A stretch of 24,667 nucleotides of DNA from Penium margaritaceum (lineage: Eukaryota > Streptophyta > Zygnematophyceae > Desmidiales > Peniaceae): NCBI GenBank assembly GCA_023375785.1, contig SZWC01025958.1, positions 1-24,667 of the forward strand, given 5' to 3'. The notes beneath the pieces were generated by a model, which searched no databases, was not told the DNA's origin, and was given only the letters and a program-made list of their open reading frames with translations. Numbering within the stretch: position 1 is the first letter of the stretch; each line of letters starts with the position of its first letter. The translations under genes were made by a program, and so were the position numbers. This document shows, in pieces, positions 1 to 9,503 of the stretch.

Positions 1-42
1 TGGGTGACACAGACAGATCAGACGCAGACGCACATCCCACAC

Positions 43-951
43 TCAACCACTGTCACGCACGGGACGAAGCCCAACAGAACGAATGGCCACCAGGAACTTT
101 CCGCGGGCAAGTGCCTTGGTCAAGAAATCAGCACGCTGCAAGTCAGTGGCAACCCACATGATGGAGATCACATGTCGCTCCACCAGATCACGAACGAAGT
201 GATGCTCAACCGCAATGTGCTTTGTGCGAGCATGAAAAACACCAGAGTTCTCCGCAATGGCGAGAGCACTCTGGTTGTCACAACGTAGCACAATGGCGGG
301 TACAAACGGCCCAAGCTCAAGAAACAAGCGCTGCAGCCAAACTGCCTCAGCAGCCCCTATGCCCAAAGCTACATACTCTGCCTCCGACGAGCTACGTGCG
401 ATGCAGCCCTGCTTCCCGCTTCGCCAAGACGAAGCGGTACCACCGAGCAGAAACACGTAGCAAGTGCGACTGCGCCCATCAGGGCTCCAAGCCCAGTCGT
501 TGTCACTATAGCCGTCAAGGACCACCGAACACTGCCGACGAAAGTAGAGTCTGAGATACGGCGTGGAGATCACGTACCGTACCACTCGCACAGCCGCGTG
601 AAGAGCTCTCGCACGTGGAGCCTGCGAGAACTGAGCGAGGAGGTTGACGGCGAACGCGATGTCGGGACGCGTGGTAGGGGCCAGGTAAATCAGAGATCCA
701 ATAAGACAGAGGTACAAGGTCACATCCACTGTCTCCCCCAGTTGTGCAGGGTCATCCACCTCATCCTGCCTATCAGGTGTGAGGGGTGTGGAAGCGGTGG
801 GCACTGCACCAAGGAGATCGCTAAAGCGCTCCCCCACGACTCGTGCGTATCGGGCCTGATGGAACAACAGTGTTCGATGTCTGCGATCTCGCATGATCTC
901 CATACCAAGAAACACCGACGCAGGACCGAGGTCCTTCATCCTGTAGACAGT
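43..951 (-). pseudogene. Element A pol: end of RT and RNase H
   Basis: This is the C-terminal end of the copia polyprotein, which degrades the RNA strand of RNA/DNA hybrids during reverse transcription. After an in-frame TAG (954-952), the frame is open for about 300 residues to a stop at 43. The RT thumb region is visible as MKDLGPASVFLGMEI. RNase H shows the first acidic block (LDGYSDNDWAW), the SSSEAEYVAL block with its Glu, the CDNQSAL block with Asp, and the closing ADFLTKAL motif. The usual Gly after the DW pair is Trp here. The TAG separating this block from the RT catalytic core is CAG in the neighbouring duplicate (1213-1474), so the stop is a recent C-to-T change. The polypurine tract and 3' LTR are not within positions 1-42. 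Confidence 0.85.
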
Positions 952-1474
952 CTACAGGACAGCCTTGGCCTCCTTCACGGCCTCCAGGGACGGAGACACA
1001 ATCAGAAGGTCATCAACATAGACCAGGATGGCGGTGAACCACTCGGGTGTCGGTAGGATGAAGAGCGAGGGGTCTGCCTCGCTCTGTACGTATCCTACGC
1101 GAGTCAAGGTGCCAGTGATCTCCCGGTTCCAACACCGTGGAGACTGCTTGAGGCCATACAAGGACTTGCGCAAGCGCCAGACCTTGTCACCGTCCTCAAA
1201 GCCTGGTGGCTNGTCTGCAGGACAGCCTTGGCCTCCTTCACGGCCTCCAGGGACGGAGACGCAATCAGAAGGTCATCAACATAGACCAGGATGGCGGTGA
1301 ACCGCTCGGGTGTCGGTAGGATGAAGAGCGAGGGGTCTGCCTCGCTCTGTACGTATCCTACGCGAGTCAAGGTGCCAGTGATCTCCCGGTTCCAACACCG
1401 TGGAGACTGCTTGAGGCCATACAAGGACTTGCGCAAGCGCCAGACCTTGTCACCGTCCTCAAAGCCTGGTGGCT
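950..1474. other. Assembly duplication around N1212 (262 bp twice)
   Basis: Positions 950-1211 and 1213-1474 are the same 262-bp segment of element A RT, separated by a single N. They differ at only three sites: A at 954, 998 and 1036 versus G at the matching positions of the second copy. On the coding strand these are TAG/CAG, GTG/GCG and TGG/CGG. The second copy runs correctly into upstream RT and the first into RNase H, so collapsing one copy and the N restores a continuous frame. This is what an unmerged contig overlap looks like. The three mismatches suggest the two contig ends came from different alleles or near-identical element copies. Confidence 0.85.
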
Positions 1475-1833
1475 AAGCCACGTAAATCTCCTCATCCAGA
1501 GAGCCATGGAGGAACGCGTTGTTCACATCCATCTGGTGTAGTTCCGAGTCATGCTGAGCCACTACACCGAACAGAGCTCGAGCTGAGGTCATGCGGCCGA
1601 CATGGGCAAATGTGTCAGTGTAATGAACTCCCTCAATCTGAGAGAACCCCTTGACAACCAAGCGGGCCTTGTAGCGTTCCAGTGAGCCATCCGGCTTCAC
1701 TTTCTTGCGAAAGACCCACTTGACCTGAATCGCCTTCCTCCCAGTGGGAAGGTCGACCAGCTCGTAGACTCTGTGCTCTCAGATAGCGCGAGTCTCATGC
1801 TCGCAAGCAGCTCGCCAGGCATCAGCATCCTAC
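952..1833 (-). pseudogene. Element A pol: reverse transcriptase core
   Basis: This is the RNA-dependent DNA polymerase. The N-terminal palm is seen in the segment ending WVFRKKVKPDGSLERYKARL, followed by VKGFSQIEG and HQMDVNNAFLHG with the first catalytic Asp. SLYGLKQSPRCW follows, then the YVDD catalytic motif at 1009-1020, repeated at 1272-1283 because of an assembly duplication. In-frame stops are TAG 1832-1830, TGA 1781-1779, TAG 1475-1473 and TAG 954-952. The TAG at 1475-1473 replaces the conserved Gln of the QPxGF motif, where element C has CAA. No frameshift occurs once 263 nt (one 262-bp copy plus the N) are removed. Apart from the stops, the recognisable RT motifs are intact. Confidence 0.85.
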
Positions 1834-3144
1834 GATGAGAAAGCCTCCCTCAATGTGCCCAGGTCAGGCGCCATAGAGGGGGAACTCTGCGTGGCAAGTG
1901 CACACGCCTTAGTGTCAGGCCTGACAGCCACGAGATCAGCTGCTGCGTCACAGGCGATATGGAACTCGCGAGTGACCAGGTCGTGCCCTATGGGGTACGT
2001 TGGGTGTACCTCAGAAAGCTCAGTGCGGACACTCAGGCCTAAGGTCTTTGTGCCTGGATCACCGCTCGCGATGCTGCGAGAGGAACGCATGGGTCTGGGA
2101 CCCGACACTCGCTGAGCTCCAGAATCCAGTGGTCGAAGGCGACCACCGGGCTCACGGGAGTAACCGGAGGTCGAGGGGCGCACCTCAGGCTCAGGATCAG
2201 GTACGACCACAGGGACAGGTACGACCACAGCTGGTGAGGGCTAAGACGAGGCAGCCGGAGATGCCGTGCGAGGAGATGCGTGTGTCGGGGACACAGAGCT
2301 GGCGGTGACAGCGGGCAAGGCTGGCCCGGACACTGAGACAAGAGTGTCAGCCGACGTAGGGACAGGAGTGGGCTCGACTGGGTCAGACGCCAGAGCAGGG
2401 GTGCTAGTAGACACAGGTAGTGATGCAGGAGGAGGCATGAGAGCAGCGGTACCTATGGGGTGTGAAACATGCTGAACATGTGGGATCTCATGACCAACGG
2501 CAATGATAGCCGGATCATCAAGTGCTGGAGACCGAGAGGGGACTCGAGCGGGCACATCAGCCTGACGAGAAATGGTTGCTGGCGGAGAAGTCTCCCCCAC
2601 CCGCCGAGGACCCTCACAGGAAGGGACATGAGCTGCAGAGAGGGCTGTGATAGAAGTCAGATCATGGTATGTGAGTGACTAAAAAAACAGCGCGTCACGG
2701 GACTCAATGACACGACGGCGAGTGGGGTCCCAAAAGCGCCAGGCCTTCGACCGCGGGGAGATGCCGATGAAGGCACACAAGCGACCCCGAGGGGAGACCT
2801 TGGACCCCTGTTGGTCCTCGGTGTACCACACGGAGGCCAGGGAACCCCAGACGCGAGCGAGACNGGTATGTGAGTGACTAAAAAAACAGCGCGTCACGGG
2901 ACTCAATGACACGACGGCGAGTGGGGTCCCAAAAGCGCCAGGCCTTCGACCGCGGGGAGATGCCGATGAAGGCACACAAGCGACCCCGAGGGGAGACCTT
3001 GGACCCCTGTTGGTCCTCGGTGTACCACACGGAGGCCAGGGAACCCCAGACGCGAGCGAGACAAAGATCAGCGCAGTGGCCAAACCAGAGCTCGTACGGT
3101 GTAACATGATGCGGAAGCGGACCATGCGGGAGGCGGTTCCAGAC
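1834..3144 (-). pseudogene. Element A pol: integrase C-terminal region and Pro/Ser-rich linker to RT
   Basis: Downstream of the integrase core are the usual copia landmarks: VWNRLPHGP, TPYELWFG, ARVWGS, SPRGRLCAFIG and FWDPTRRRVIESRDALFF. A long linker rich in Pro, Ser, Thr and Val then leads to RT; such linkers are normally poorly conserved. In-frame stops are TAG 2681-2679 (just after the SRDALFF motif), TAG 2243-2241 and TAG 1832-1830 at the border. The segment contains the second assembly duplication (2666-3062), which makes the frame appear to shift by one. Removing 199 nt restores it. Function follows from position and motifs only. Confidence 0.8.
2666..3062. other. Assembly duplication around N2864 (198 bp twice)
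   Basis: Positions 2666-2863 and 2865-3062 read as the same 198-bp sequence on either side of a single N. The repeated unit encodes the ARVWGS to SRDALFF part of the integrase C-terminus, so a naive translation contains it twice, once in a shifted frame. A real tandem duplication would not be expected to be joined by an ambiguous base. The pattern matches that at N1212 and N13074-13119. Confidence 0.9.
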
Positions 3145-4620
3145 CTAAGTCATGTAGGCAAAGCCCTCGAAGGCAAAGGACTCTGGGAGACCGCACTCAG
3201 ACCGCATGGCGCGGACCGCATCCTCCATGGTGCGGTTCCAGCGCTTAGATACACCGTTTTGCTGTGGGGTAGCAGGAGCGGAGACCTGGTGAAAAATGCC
3301 GTGCTCAACAAAGAAGGAGTCCATCTTACCGAGGAACTCGTCGCCGCAATCCGAGCGAAAGGTATGTAGCGTGTGGCGAGACTGACGCTCAGCCATCATG
3401 AGCCAGAGCAGAACCGCAAGGGCGGCGTCGCACTTCTGACGCAGACTGTAGACCCACTGTATCCAGGTGAAGTCATTCGTCAGGGTCAGAACATACCGGC
3501 CCCTCTCGGACAGGGACTCGACCGGGAGAGGACCGAGTATGTCCGAGTGGACCAACTCGAGGGGCCTCAGGGCTCGAGAACGCGAATCAAGATAAGTGCA
3601 CCGGTGCATCTTTCCCTGAGCGCAGAAAAGACAGTCGGTCTTGGGTGGCTTCTCGAAAGAAGCCACGTCAAGACCAAGTGTGGGCTGTGTCCGAATGAGC
3701 TTTGACACAGTGTCGGAGCCCACGTGACACATACGTCGGTGAAGCAACCGCTGGTGTTCCAGGGATAGAATACCAGTGACAAAAATACGACAAGAGGAGG
3801 AGGGAGAGCAAGGGGAGGAGGGCCGAGCAATGCGGTACAAATCATCTACAACTGAAGCATGCAGGATAATGCTACGGGTGTCAAGAGCAGTCACATTCGC
3901 TGAATCAGCGGTATGCTCAACGGAGAGACCCATCGGAGTGCAGGCACGCACCGACAGCAGACTGAGCTCAAGGACAGGCACAAACAGCACGTCAGAGAGA
4001 TATAGGGGGCCAGACGGACCATCAAAGCATACAACCCCAACACCGTGGACCGGTAAGGACTGACGAGAGCCTGTACAAACAGAACGGACAGCCGTGACAG
4101 GACCAAGTACCACAAAGTCACTACGACGACACGTCATGTGGTGGGTGGCACCGGAATTGATGATCCAAGTGCCACTAGAGTCACGACTGGTGGACTTCAC
4201 TGTACAATGAGCAATGGAACACTCGGCATAAGGGGGACGCTGAGCTGTTAGTGGGAAGGAACGACGCACATCATGAAGGTTAGACTCATGAATCCAGTCA
4301 GTGCAGTTAGGCCCAACATCATCACATGCGGACTGTGCTCCCCCACACGTGTCATCACGAGTCACGAGGACGGACGAACAAGCAGTCTGTGACCCACTCC
4401 ACGATGACAACACACTCGTACCTCCCTGAAAGTGAAGCGCCAGAAGATGATGAAGCTCGGCGATGGTGCGATCACGTGGGTCGGGATCACTACTGCTCGT
4501 TGGTGAGGACGCAGGAACAACTACTGTCGTGGTCGCCGCGCGTCCAGAGGAGTGTGCGGGCGACATGCCGGACACTATGCGAGCAGCATGGGCAGCCCGA
4601 AGTCCACGAGTGATGCACTC
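3145..4620 (-). pseudogene. Element A pol: protease, GAG pre-integrase and integrase core
   Basis: The frame is open for 476 codons from an internal ATG at 4575, and further back to a TAG at 4623-4621. The protease active site reads WIINSGATHHMT: the catalytic Asp of the usual D-S-G is Asn (AAT, 4158-4156). The GAG pre-integrase HHCC finger is present (LLHRRMCHVG, then DCLFCAQGK). Integrase shows the first Asp in LVHSDILGPLP and the second in FRSDCGDEF. The third catalytic residue, Glu in the family motif NGVxER, is Lys (AAG, 3246-3244). The block ends at TAG 3147-3145, within YMT-stop-VWNR, where element C has Trp. Protease and integrase would be inactive even without the stops. Confidence 0.88.
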
Positions 4621-6045
4621 CTAGTCAAGCGGGTGTTTGCACTCGGTGTAGCGATGGGCACCTCCACAGTTGTAGCAGTGCACGGAACGGCCACTGCTAC
4701 CACTGGATGACGGCTGCTGCTGACCCGATCCGCGCTTCCTATTCTTCTTCTTCCCCTGGGCCGCTGCTACAACGCCCTCCGTCTGCGTGGGTTTAGACGG
4801 GGTCGAAGAGGAGGAGGAAGATGAGGTCATGATGGAGGTAGAAGAGGGTGACTAAAGGAGGGAGGATGGTGGTGATGCGCGGACTGCTGCAATGAGGGAA
4901 GTCTCCTAATGCGCTACTGCTGCCTCGCGGGTCGATGTCACCTGGAGGAAAAGCTGATGCGCCCAAGGGAGCAGCTACACAGTGGCTGAGAAAGGCTCGA
5001 GAGCAGCATCGCTGTACCGTGTGAAGATGTTGGTGTACTCCAGGCAAACTCTGAGCATGATCGTCCGAAGTGCCCACAGCTGTGTGCCCCCTTAGATCCC
5101 CAGACGTGTGTAAAAATGCATGGCGCGTCGCCAGTAATCCGCCGCAGGCTCCGCTGGTCCCTGACGGAGCGAGTGGAAAGCACGAATGTGTGACGCATGC
5201 GTGGCGTGCGTCTCTGCGGCCAGTAGGGACATCGCTAGATCCCAGCCTCCACGAGGATCAGCTCCGGTGCCTGTGCCATCCTCGCCAAGGAAGGGGCGGA
5301 AGTCGACGACAGTCTCGCGTGGCATGGCATAGAGAAGTCCTCGTATGGCCCGGACTGCTGTCAGCACCTGTGCTGGATCTGTAGACTGGTATGGGCTTTG
5401 GTAGTAAGGCCACACTCCCTCGGAAGTAGCCCACACCTGAAACATGATCTCCCAACAGTCAAATCCATCCTCGGTGATGTACCGTGGAGGTGGTGCCTCA
5501 AAGTCCTTTGACTGCCGCTCCATGGGGAGAGCAACCGTAGGCTGATGAGGACGAGAGACGGGGAAAATTCCTGGAAGGGGGTGATCACGGAGGAAGTCAG
5601 GTGATGATCATATCGGGGACACGGGTGGAGGTCGGGTACCCATCTGCTGCTGACGGAGGCGCTCCTGTAGAAGACGAATCTCCCGCTCGTGGGAGTCATC
5701 CTCGAAGCCTGGCATGAATGGCTCGTCATCAATGAGGTCCGCAAGTGGTGGAGAGACCACACCAAGAGGTGAATTAGGCGGAGCACGTGTCACAGGCACC
5801 TGGGCCGAGTGCTGATTGGGGACCGCAACTCCAGCAGCTCCCTCAGAAATCCGCGAAGGAGCCATGGACTGAGCACGCAGAAGCTCAGTCAGCGTGCGGA
5901 TCGCGTCAGTCTGCTCTCGCTGAAGACGACGCATCTCCTCCTGCTGGCTGCGCAGGTACGCAATGGCTTGCGAGCGAGGGCTCAATACCCCTGAAGAAGA
6001 GGAGGGATCACCTGGTCCCTTGTCATTGTCGTCGGGCAAACTCAT
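4621..6045 (-). pseudogene. Element A gag (capsid/nucleocapsid)
   Basis: Gag forms the cytoplasmic particle in which reverse transcription takes place. I take the ATG at 6045-6043 (MSLPDDND) as the start. The N-terminal part is a probable coiled coil (about residues 25-60, rich in Gln, Glu, Arg and Leu). The gag core follows (WEIMFQVWATSEGVWPYY, then AADYWRRAMHFYTRL), homologous to element B gag. A zinc knuckle lies at 4639-4677 (CYNCGGAHRYTEC). It has CX2CX3HX4C spacing, one residue shorter than the CX2CX4HX4C consensus. Stops are TGA 5610-5608, TAA 5094-5092, TAG 4977-4975, 4908-4906, 4854-4852 and 4623-4621, all in one frame. No indel breaks the frame. Confidence 0.82.
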
Positions 6046-6873
6046 GTCGCCGCTCACTATGGGACAACAGGTCAAGTTTGTCGCATTTCAAAACCGTTTG
6101 CGTTTCTCGCGAAGTTGAAACGCTGGTAACTTTTGACTTTCCGGTTGAGAATTCGTCCAAGTGTAATGCTGACGTCAGCAAGTGGTTGCTGATGTCAGCA
6201 TGACCTGATGACGTCAGCAATCAACAATGCTGACGTAAGCTCATCCCCTCCTTTTTTTTTCTTGTCACAGTTCTGCGTGCGTGTGGAGCCGCTTCGCGGT
6301 GGCGCGCGTCAGCTCCGCGGAAGCTGCGTAGCAGCTGCTGCCCAGCTGCTGCTGCAGCTGTGCTGTCAGCTGCAGCAGCAGTTGCGTAGCTGCATGTGCA
6401 GCGGTGGGAGCAGCGGCTGCATTGCCGTTACTGCTGCTGCACGCTGCGGCTGCTGCTGCGCGCTGTAGTGGCTGGTGGCTGCTGCCGCCGCGCGCTGCTG
6501 CTGTTGCCATTGTTGCGGTGCTGCTTGCGTCGCGACTGCAGTTGCTACTGCTGTGTCGCTGCCGCCGCTGCCGCTGTTGTGCTACTGCTGCTACGTTGCT
6601 GCTGCATTGCTGCTACCGCCGCCTCTGCTGCTGCTGCTCTGCTGCTACGGCTGTGGGAGGGCGGCTGCACGCACTGCTGCCGCCACACACCTCTGCGTGG
6701 CGGTACACGTCGCTGCTCCTGCCTCTACAGTTGCGATCTCATGTGGTGGGTGGAGTGCGTTGAAGGCGGCCGGCCGTCTCCAACAGAACCCAGAAACTCT
6801 GCTATAGCGGTGACTCTCACTGCTGCTGCTTTGCTGCGTCTCTACTGCGCAGCTCAGTGAGAACTGTCTCACT
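6046..6873 (-). other. Element A untranslated leader, CAG/CTG-rich
   Basis: About 830 nt separate the PBS from the gag ATG. On the plus strand, roughly 6300-6660 is rich in GCTGCTG-type triplets (CAG on the transcribed strand), and a pyrimidine tract of T's lies at 6251-6262. Many long open frames occur here on both strands, but they encode Ala, Leu, Cys or Gln runs dictated by the triplet composition. I do not regard them as genes. The leader also holds a TGACGTCA array (6167-6241). Element B has a leader of the same type (21541-23130). Confidence 0.7.
6167..6241. promoter_or_regulatory. Array of four TGCTGACGTCAGCA-like palindromes in the leader of element A
   Basis: The perfect 14-bp palindrome TGCTGACGTCAGCA at 6167-6180 is followed by TGCTGATGTCAGCA (6187-6200), TGATGACGTCAGCA (6206-6219) and TGCTGACGTAAGCT (6228-6241). 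Start-to-start spacing is 20, 19 and 22 bp, close to two helical turns. TGACGTCA is the known core site for plant bZIP/TGA-type factors. Such an array could act as an enhancer, or the palindromes could help RNA dimerisation. Degenerate copies appear in the leader of element B at about 21883-22010. The function is inferred. Confidence 0.5.
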
Positions 6874-6885
6874 GCTCTGATACCA
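6874..6885 (-). other. Element A primer-binding site (initiator Met tRNA)
   Basis: The minus strand reads TGGTATCAGAGC, complementary to the 3' end of plant initiator-methionine tRNA, the usual primer of plant copia elements. It lies directly inside the LTR end and sets the 5' side of the element. Element C has the identical 12-mer at 15875-15886. Confidence 0.9.
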
Positions 6886-7250
6886 TAAGAAAGTATGTAG
6901 AAGCTTCCTAGCAACACGGCCGCTGACCGGGCGTCAGTGCCTGATGAGACGGTGACGACGGTCACAGGTCGTACACACAACGGCAAGGGTTTGGCTAGGA
7001 GACACAAGACACAGTGTAAGAATGCTTCAATATAGCATATGCAGAGAGAAATGACAAATGACAGGTCCAAGGCATAAATACCTGCCGCGGCGCACGGCTG
7101 GTGTCGCACGCGGCAGTCCAAGAGCTGTCCTAAAACCGGCCCAAAACCACTGTTTTGGCCGTAACTCTGCGCACACATGTGAGAATGTTACGCCATCTAA
7201 ACCTAGACATGCATACTCAAAAGACGGACGCTACGACTGGTCACATGCAT
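6886..7250 (-). repeat. Element A 5' LTR (outer boundary uncertain)
   Basis: This stretch lies between the PBS and the point where B pol-like sequence resumes. The inner end reads TTTCTTA just before the PBS; element C has TCTTCTCA there, so the normal CA terminus may have mutated to TA. A TATA-like TATTTATG lies on the minus strand near 7075-7083, a plausible core promoter. The outer TG end could be one of several TGT triplets between about 7209 and 7277. The partner LTR, which would settle it, is off the window. Confidence 0.5.
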
Positions 7251-8143
7251 GCATCCATCGACTGACAGTGAGCATACAATGCAAAAACATGCAAATAGGC
7301 CTCATGGCCAGTCCGCCGAAAGACGCCTGCAAGACGTAGAAGACGCAGCAGAGAGTCCCGGTGGCATCCGGGGCTCTGGAACAGTGGTCGGTCAGCTCCA
7401 AGCAGGTAGTCCGCCGCCTGTCGACGCGCCGGTGTCACTAGGGCCGCCTGCCTCAGGGATCTGCACGAGTATGGACACGGGGCAGCCGCCGCTAAGGGGC
7501 TGGCGGACACGAACGTGGCATCCGACCTTGAGGTGTTGGCGGACTCGAACGCGGCAGCCGGCCCTGAGGTGCTGGCGGACAGAGACAAGGCAATGGACCC
7601 AGAGGGACTGGCGGGCACAGACGGGGAAGCCGACCCCGTGTAGCTGGCGGGCATGGACGGGACAGCCGGCCCTGAGGGGCTGGCGAGCATGGACGAGGCA
7701 GCCAGCCTTATGGGGTTGGTGGACACGGATGGGGCAACAGGCAAAGGTGGACCCGTTGGCGTAGATAATGAATTCCGGACGCGGTGGGACGAAGGACGGA
7801 CCCACCACTCCCCCATGTGACGGGAGGAACATCGACTCGTCGGAGCAAACGAGGTCGTGGGGAAACAGGTCCTCAAACAAGAGGGAATCGCGGGACTCGA
7901 TGATGCAGCGTCGAGTGAGATCCCAAGAACACCAAGCCTTCGATTGACAGGAGACGCTAAGCAAGGTGCACGCGCGACCGCGAGGCTCAAACTTGCCACC
8001 ATGGTGCGCGACAGGCAACCACACGATGGCGACATAGCCCCAGACACGAGCCGGACGCAGGTCGGTGCATTCTCCACACCAGTGCTGGTATGGGGTTGAC
8101 TGACGAGGAATGGGTCCATGGGGAATCCGGTTCCAAAGCTACG
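7250..8143 (-). pseudogene. Element B pol: integrase C-terminus and Pro/Ser-rich linker
   Basis: TAG at 8141-8139 interrupts YMT-stop-LWNRIPHGP, the same site as in element A. Motifs after it are ARVWGYVAIVW, EPRGRACTLL and CSWDLTRRCIIESRDSLLF. A linker rich in Pro, Ser, Ala and Thr then appears in another frame, so a frameshift lies near 7790. The linker contains a 36-bp minisatellite (7464-7751). B homology fades at about 7250, where the LTR of element A begins. No RT motif follows. Confidence 0.7.
7464..7751 (-). repeat. 36-bp minisatellite in the B linker, about 8 copies
   Basis: Units begin at about 7464, 7500, 7536, 7572, 7608, 7644, 7680 and 7716, most of them starting with CTGGCGG, TTGGCGG or CTGGCGA on the plus strand. 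Each unit is 12 codons on the minus strand and encodes degenerate peptides of the type SGPAxxFxSAxT. The length keeps the frame, so copy number could change without breaking pol. Units have diverged from each other, so this is not a recent expansion. Confidence 0.8.
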
Positions 8144-9503
8144 TCATGTAGGCCATGGCCTCGAAGTAGAAGCCGTGAGAGATGCCAGACTGGACCCGCA
8201 TGATGCGGTCGAAGTCCGCCACCGTTCATAGACGTCGTTTTGGGCTAGCGTGTAAGGCGCCGACGTCTCATGATGGACACCACGGGAGGCAAGGAAAAGA
8301 GTGGTCTCCCACAGAAACTCACCCTTGTGATCATAGTAGAAGTGGGGGAGGGAGTGACCACACTTGTGCATAGTACGGACAAGCCAGTCCTGAATGCTGG
8401 GAGCGATGTTGCTTTTCTGCCATAGGCAGAAGACCCGACGGTAGTGAGAGTAGTTGTTTGTAAGGATCAGTACGTACCGACCGTGCTCTTCAAGACTCTG
8501 TGGGGAGGGGCCTAATGACATAAGAGTGAATGAGGTCGAATGGGGCGGACGCTCGAGAGGCAGAGAGGGGGAAGGTGGAACGGTGCATCTTGCCTTGTGT
8601 ACAATCGATTCACTGAGTGAGACACGACAGAGGAAAGGAGGCTAAGTCAAGACCCGTGGCTGGCTGTGTGGGCAACAAGCTGTCAACAATGGCAGAGTGG
8701 ACGTGACAGAGGCGGCAATGAGGAAGACGCGTGTGCTGTGGCGACAATGTGCTGGTGACAAACACGTGGCTCGTGTTAGTCCACGAAGAGGAGACAGAGG
8801 TGGGAGCAGATATGCGCGGTACATGCCATAAGTTACCGCGGGCGGTGGCGTGCCAAACGAAACGACTGGACGGACGCAACGACACAGTGCCCACCCCACG
8901 TGAATGCAAAACATCCATGCTCATGCGATCAAGGGAGGTCACAGACAGGAGCCTGAGCTCAAGACCAGGGACAAAGAGAACATTAGTCAAGAAGACGTCA
9001 CCTGCTTGACCACGGAAACAAACGATGTCAACACCATGAACGGGTAACACCTGCCCAGATCCCGTCCAAACCCCGGTGACATCGGTGATGGGACCAAGAG
9101 CATTGAAGGCCTTGCGCGAGGCCGTCATGTGATGCGTGGCCCCGGAGTTGATGATCCATGTCTCTGACGGATCCTGGAATGGTGAGGCGAGGTCACTGAC
9201 AGTCACATGACAATGGGCGAGCGATGCTAACGAAGTGGATGAAGGTTCAAACTGCGAGTGCCAGTCATCGAGCCAGGCGACATCATCGCAAAGAGGAGTA
9301 GGAGAAGAGGGAACTGCAGCGGATGGGATGGACAAAGATACAGGACAGGAGCACAACACGGACTCTATCATGCAGGGCTGGGAGGGACTAGCGACTACGC
9401 AACTTGCACTTCCCTGGGGAGGAGGGCGAGAAAGGCCAAGCAGGGGGGCGATGAACTGCTCCAGCTGGCGCTCGCAGGTGGAGGGTTCGACGGAGTAGAC
9501 CAA
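8144..9503 (-). pseudogene. Element B pol: protease, GAG pre-integrase and integrase core
   Basis: The protease motif reads TWIINSGATHHMT, with Asn (AAC, 9149-9147) in place of catalytic Asp, as in element A. The GAG pre-integrase finger follows, but TGA at 8612-8610 replaces the first Cys of its CxxC (stop-IDCTQGKMHR versus CLFCAQGKMHR in A). The first integrase Asp is Tyr (TAT, 8522-8520, in LIHSYVIRPLP). A frameshift follows between about 8519 and 8500. The second Asp (YYDHKGEF) and the Glu (NDVYERW) survive in the shifted frame. A further frame change lies just after YERW, near 8220. The element is dead. Confidence 0.82.

Larger units (their letters stand above)
1..7250 (-). mobile_element. 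Element A: Ty1/copia LTR retrotransposon, 3' end cut off by the window
   Basis: Read on the minus strand, the order is 5' LTR, PBS, leader, gag, zinc knuckle, protease, integrase, reverse transcriptase, RNase H. Integrase before reverse transcriptase is the diagnostic Ty1/copia order. The 3' LTR must lie left of position 1. The right boundary (about 7250) is approximate: it is set where B-like coding sequence stops making sense, because the second LTR is not available for comparison. Gag-pol occupies one continuous frame after two assembly duplications are collapsed, but it has 13 in-frame stops, so this copy cannot make its proteins under the standard code. It probably sits inside the integrase/RT linker of element B, since B pol is recognisable up to this edge and its RT half is absent from the window. 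Confidence 0.85.

Noticed and set aside
43-6045. UAG (or UAR) used as a Gln codon, as in some ulvophyte green algae
   Set aside because: Many TAGs in A and B do stand at Gln-like positions. But the long RT/RNase H frame of the young element C uses only CAA/CAG for Gln with no internal TAG, the TAA at 13507 replaces Tyr, and TGA stops occur too. Deamination explains this better. A search for TAG inside conserved host genes of the same genome would settle it.
6265-6860. Long open frames on both strands in the CTG-rich tract
   Set aside because: They encode Ala, Leu, Cys, Ser or Gln runs in all frames because of triplet composition. No domain or conserved start is visible.
7464-7751. CRISPR-like array
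   Set aside because: Units are contiguous and diverged with no spacers, in a eukaryotic retrotransposon coding region.
7241-8119. A separate 292-residue gene on the minus strand
   Set aside because: Its Ser/Pro-rich part is the B pol linker in a shifted frame, and its end runs into the LTR of element A.
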